The translations under genes and the position numbers were made by a program. Source: Bacteroidales bacterium (GTDB lineage: Bacteria > Bacteroidota > Bacteroidia > Bacteroidales > UBA932). Taken from it: a stretch of 64,000 nt of DNA. Below, one piece after another: positions 61,810-64,000 of this stretch. A model generated the notes under the pieces. The model saw nothing but the letters and a program-made list of their open reading frames with translations, ran no database searches and was not told the DNA's origin. Each line of letters begins with the position of its first letter. The first letter of the stretch is position 1. The DNA lies in contig JAEEQS010000001.1 of NCBI GenBank assembly GCA_016285455.1, forward strand, positions 310,001 to 374,000, in the 5' to 3' direction.

Positions 61810-63406
61810 ATCTGGAATACTTTCATTAATAGTGGGCTTATTCTTGCTGATAGTTGGAGCTTCCGTGACAACAGGAAAAGCACCACTAAAGGCCATTTCG
61901 CCCTATGAATATGGATTCTCAACGGCGAAAACCGATGAGGAACGTTTCCGTGTTCTGTATGATACGCATGTTGCAGCTTTAGTTGCCGGGACAAATGTGG
62001 ATTATTCAGGTATTAAGCGCATTGACTTGGAAATACCCAAGGATGCTAAGAGTATTCCGCTGACAAAGGTGAATGATTTTGCGGGAGTGGAGTTTAATGT
62101 GAAGAATACTCAGAAAGACTTTTTCTTGTTCTCTTATACGGCCAAGGCTACTCTTGTCAAGGTGTCCAAGTGGGATATTGACAGGGGTAATTTCAAGCGG
62201 TACCCTCAATTGAAAAAGGGTCGTAGGCTGTTGGTGATTTCTGACAATAATCCTTGGGTGCTGAACCGCGAAGGGTACAACTATGGACATGTTCGGAAGG
62301 ATATATTGCTGCTTAAGAACGGGAAGGCTGTTAACAGGACGGTGATGCCTTATAACAATATGGACTCTTCGCCGTCCTGTTCTTTTTATGCCTTATCTGA
62401 AGATGGGATGACCGTGGCTAACATAACACTTAATAGAAGTAAGGACAGCTCAAAGAAGACATACATGATGAGTGTAGTTGGGGTGGATGGACTAACCCTA
62501 AACAAAGTATCCATCCATACACCAGAAAATCAGGGGGAAAGCGATGTTGCGATTATGATTAAGGAGTGTACAAATGTGATATTCAAAGATGTGACCATTG
62601 ACGGAACGTATTCGAGGTCGAACTTTTCTGGGTATGGCGTTAGTTTGAACAACATCTGGAATTTCAAGGCAACTAATATGTTTGGTCGTGGAAATTGGGG
62701 CGTGTTCGGAACTAACAATGTAAATATAGCCAGTTTTGAAGATTGCGACATCAACCGTTTTGATATTCATTGTTATGGTCGCGACATTTCCTTTAAGAAC
62801 GTGACGTTTCGGGACAAGTACAACCAGTTTGCCTCGGTATTCGGGACAATAATGTTTGATGGGTGTAATTTCATTCATTTCTGCCCGGTGTTGAACGGTA
62901 CGTCATACAATTCGTATGTGGGTTATGACATTGTGATGAAAAACTGTACCTTTACGGCTCGTAAGGGAAAAAACATCATAGTGGACTGCGGTCGCTTGGA
63001 TAATGTAGTCAATGCCCGTCGGGAACTTTTGGAGAGGTGTCTGCCTAATATTTCTATTAATAAACTTACCATATTTTTCGAGGATGACATCTCGAATTTC
63101 TATCTGCTATTCATACGACGTAAAGAGGGGGAGGCATTTACACGTCCGTTTGGACATATTTCGAATTTGATCGTATCTGGTGTAAAGTTTATCTATCTGA
63201 AAGAACGTGTTCCTTGTAACTTCTATACCTCCAATATAGACTTGGTTATTGATACTCCTGTTAAGAATGTCTTGACCGACATCGACCTCATAGGCAATTC
63301 AATAGGTCACAAGAAGTATTACGGCTACTTGTATAACAAGATTCAGCTGCGTTCACCAAGGTCCAATGTACTCATGACAAAGATTAATGCCGAGAATATG
63401 GAATAA
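61799..63406 (+). CDS. Secreted right-handed beta-helix (pectin-lyase-fold) protein
   Basis: 535 residues from ATG 61799 (a GTG one codon earlier is possible). N-terminal signal peptide or anchor (ILSLIVGLFLLIVGASV, cleavage probably near TTGKA). The central part has repeated short beta-strand turns (GVDGLTLNKVSIHTP, CTNVIFKDVTIDG, NNVNIASFEDCDIN, GRDISFKNVTF, GTIMFDGCNF) of parallel beta-helix type. Such proteins bind or cleave polysaccharides, for instance as periplasmic lyases or epimerases that act on the growing polymer. No catalytic residues could be assigned. Last gene before the phosphoglycosyltransferase. Confidence 0.8.
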   Translation: MRIKSGILSLIVGLFLLIVGASVTTGKAPLKAISPYEYGFSTAKTDEERFRVLYDTHVAALVAGTNVDYSGIKRIDLEIPKDAKSIPLTKVNDFAGVEFNVKNTQKDFFLFSYTAKATLVKVSKWDIDRGNFKRYPQLKKGRRLLVISDNNPWVLNREGYNYGHVRKDILLLKNGKAVNRTVMPYNNMDSSPSCSFYALSEDGMTVANITLNRSKDSSKKTYMMSVVGVDGLTLNKVSIHTPENQGESDVAIMIKECTNVIFKDVTIDGTYSRSNFSGYGVSLNNIWNFKATNMFGRGNWGVFGTNNVNIASFEDCDINRFDIHCYGRDISFKNVTFRDKYNQFASVFGTIMFDGCNFIHFCPVLNGTSYNSYVGYDIVMKNCTFTARKGKNIIVDCGRLDNVVNARRELLERCLPNISINKLTIFFEDDISNFYLLFIRRKEGEAFTRPFGHISNLIVSGVKFIYLKERVPCNFYTSNIDLVIDTPVKNVLTDIDLIGNSIGHKKYYGYLYNKIQLRSPRSNVLMTKINAENME

Positions 63407-63465
63407 GATTGCAGTGGATGGGTTGAGGAGGACGCTGGAGAGTTTAAATAAGAAATAAACATATT

Positions 63466-64000
63466 ATGAATATATATATATTAATAGCCGCAATTCTATT
63501 TGCCATAGAACTGTTATATCTGTTCATTGCAAGGAGATTGAATATCGTAGATAAGCCTAATTTAAGGTCTTCTCATAAAAAGATTACTGTTTTAGGTGGA
63601 GGGATAATCTTCATTATCGGAATATGGCTGTGGGCATTGTTCTTTGGTGTTCATGACCCCTGGTTCTTGTTAGGGTTGAGTTTAGTGGCGTTAGTTAGTT
63701 TTGCGGATGATGTGCATTCCGTTCCAAATTGGATTAGGCTGGTTATTCAGTTTGCGGCAATCTTTTTAATTATTTATGATATAGGATTATTAAAGTTAGA
63801 TTTGTGGTATTGGGTCTTAATTGTTGTAATTGTGAGTGTGGGAATAGTGAATGCCTATAATTTCATGGATGGAATAAATGGAATAACCGGAGGGTATTCA
63901 TTAATAGTGATTCTTTCTTTAATCGTAATGTATGATAAGTTTGGATTTGATTTGTCTATGCTTATCGTTGTTGGAATAAGCCTTCTGGTATTTTGCTTCT
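63466..64000 (+). CDS. WecA/MraY-family undecaprenyl-phosphate sugar-1-phosphate transferase, 5' part
   Basis: 178 codons of an open frame that leaves the window. Multiple transmembrane helices; the family motifs are there: DKPNLRSSHKKITVLGGGIIF after helix 1, the Mg-binding aspartates in SFADDVHSVP, and NAYNFMDGINGITGGYS. This family transfers a UDP-amino sugar phosphate to undecaprenyl phosphate and starts the repeat unit. GlcNAc-1-P, FucNAc-1-P and QuiNAc-1-P transferases look alike here. Start ATG at 63466 follows an AT-rich leader of 59 bases. Confidence 0.92.
   Translation, partial: MNIYILIAAILFAIELLYLFIARRLNIVDKPNLRSSHKKITVLGGGIIFIIGIWLWALFFGVHDPWFLLGLSLVALVSFADDVHSVPNWIRLVIQFAAIFLIIYDIGLLKLDLWYWVLIVVIVSVGIVNAYNFMDGINGITGGYSLIVILSLIVMYDKFGFDLSMLIVVGISLLVFCF

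Overview
The window comes from a Bacteroidales (Bacteroidota) chromosome, probably a gut or rumen commensal. The pointers are Bacteroidota-type promoters (TAnnTTTG at -7) in front of gyrA, the phosphoglucomutase and other genes, the clpC / gyrA / TPR-protein neighbourhood, a Bacteroidota-type PurF paralogue, an RRM protein under its own promoter, and a Wza-Wzc-NusG-like(UpxY)-CapD capsule leader block. The genus cannot be fixed from sequence alone.

Layout. (1) 1-2917: end of an older sugar-nucleotide/polysaccharide cluster (3' part of rmlB, a FSA-type transaldolase, a Wzx-like flippase) and a tRNA-Lys on the minus strand. (2) 2957-5166: a GNAT-like protein with an internal 27-bp repeat, a 29-bp minisatellite, and a REP-associated tyrosine transposase (RAYT) flanked by two 132-bp direct repeats. 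(3) 5167-17698: housekeeping genes clpC, gyrA, a secreted TPR protein, an RRM protein, a PurF-like enzyme, phosphoglucomutase and an MFS sugar transporter. (4) 17699-25577: start of a capsule/exopolysaccharide locus (terminator, promoter, wza, wzc, NusG-like antiterminator with a structured leader, capD), then superoxide dismutase and a 5'-truncated UDP-glucose dehydrogenase remnant. (5) 25699-37261: an AT-rich defence and debris island inside the polysaccharide region: AAA ATPase + DUF4276/TOPRIM pair, phage-like lysis remnants, a three-gene Panacea (SocA-like) toxin-antitoxin candidate, a dead RAYT, a DUF262 + HEPN pair, a broken HsdM with a G9 tract, a broken CapE-like dehydratase, an AbiH gene and a stub of rmlA. 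(6) 37304-64000: a long plus-strand glycan operon with wecB, wecC, another nucleotide-sugar dehydrogenase, flippase, a kinase / kinase / nucleotidyltransferase trio, glycosyltransferases, Wzy-like polymerase, acetyltransferase, heparinase-like lyase, a WlbA/C/D/B set, a MaoC / LpxD-like / PIG-L set, a PF14907-type nucleotidyltransferase, a secreted beta-helix protein and, running off the window, a WecA/MraY-family phosphoglycosyltransferase.

How it works together. The locus appears to make UDP-ManNAcA (WecB, WecC) and a di-N-acetylated uronic acid such as UDP-ManNAc3NAcA (dehydrogenase, WlbA oxidase, WlbC aminotransferase, WlbB acetyltransferase, WlbD epimerase). The WecA-like enzyme would load the first sugar on undecaprenyl phosphate, the glycosyltransferases extend the unit, Wzx flips it, Wzy polymerises it, and Wza/Wzc export it. 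The PIG-L, LpxD-like and MaoC genes suggest that an N-acetyl group is exchanged for a hydroxyacyl group. The trio at 43165-45425 is a candidate undescribed decoration module. A second pattern is repeated in-frame low-complexity insertions in unrelated conserved proteins of the resident, higher-GC part (NusG-like, phosphoglucomutase, PurF-like, GNAT-like, CapD), which I did not see in the imported AT-rich genes.
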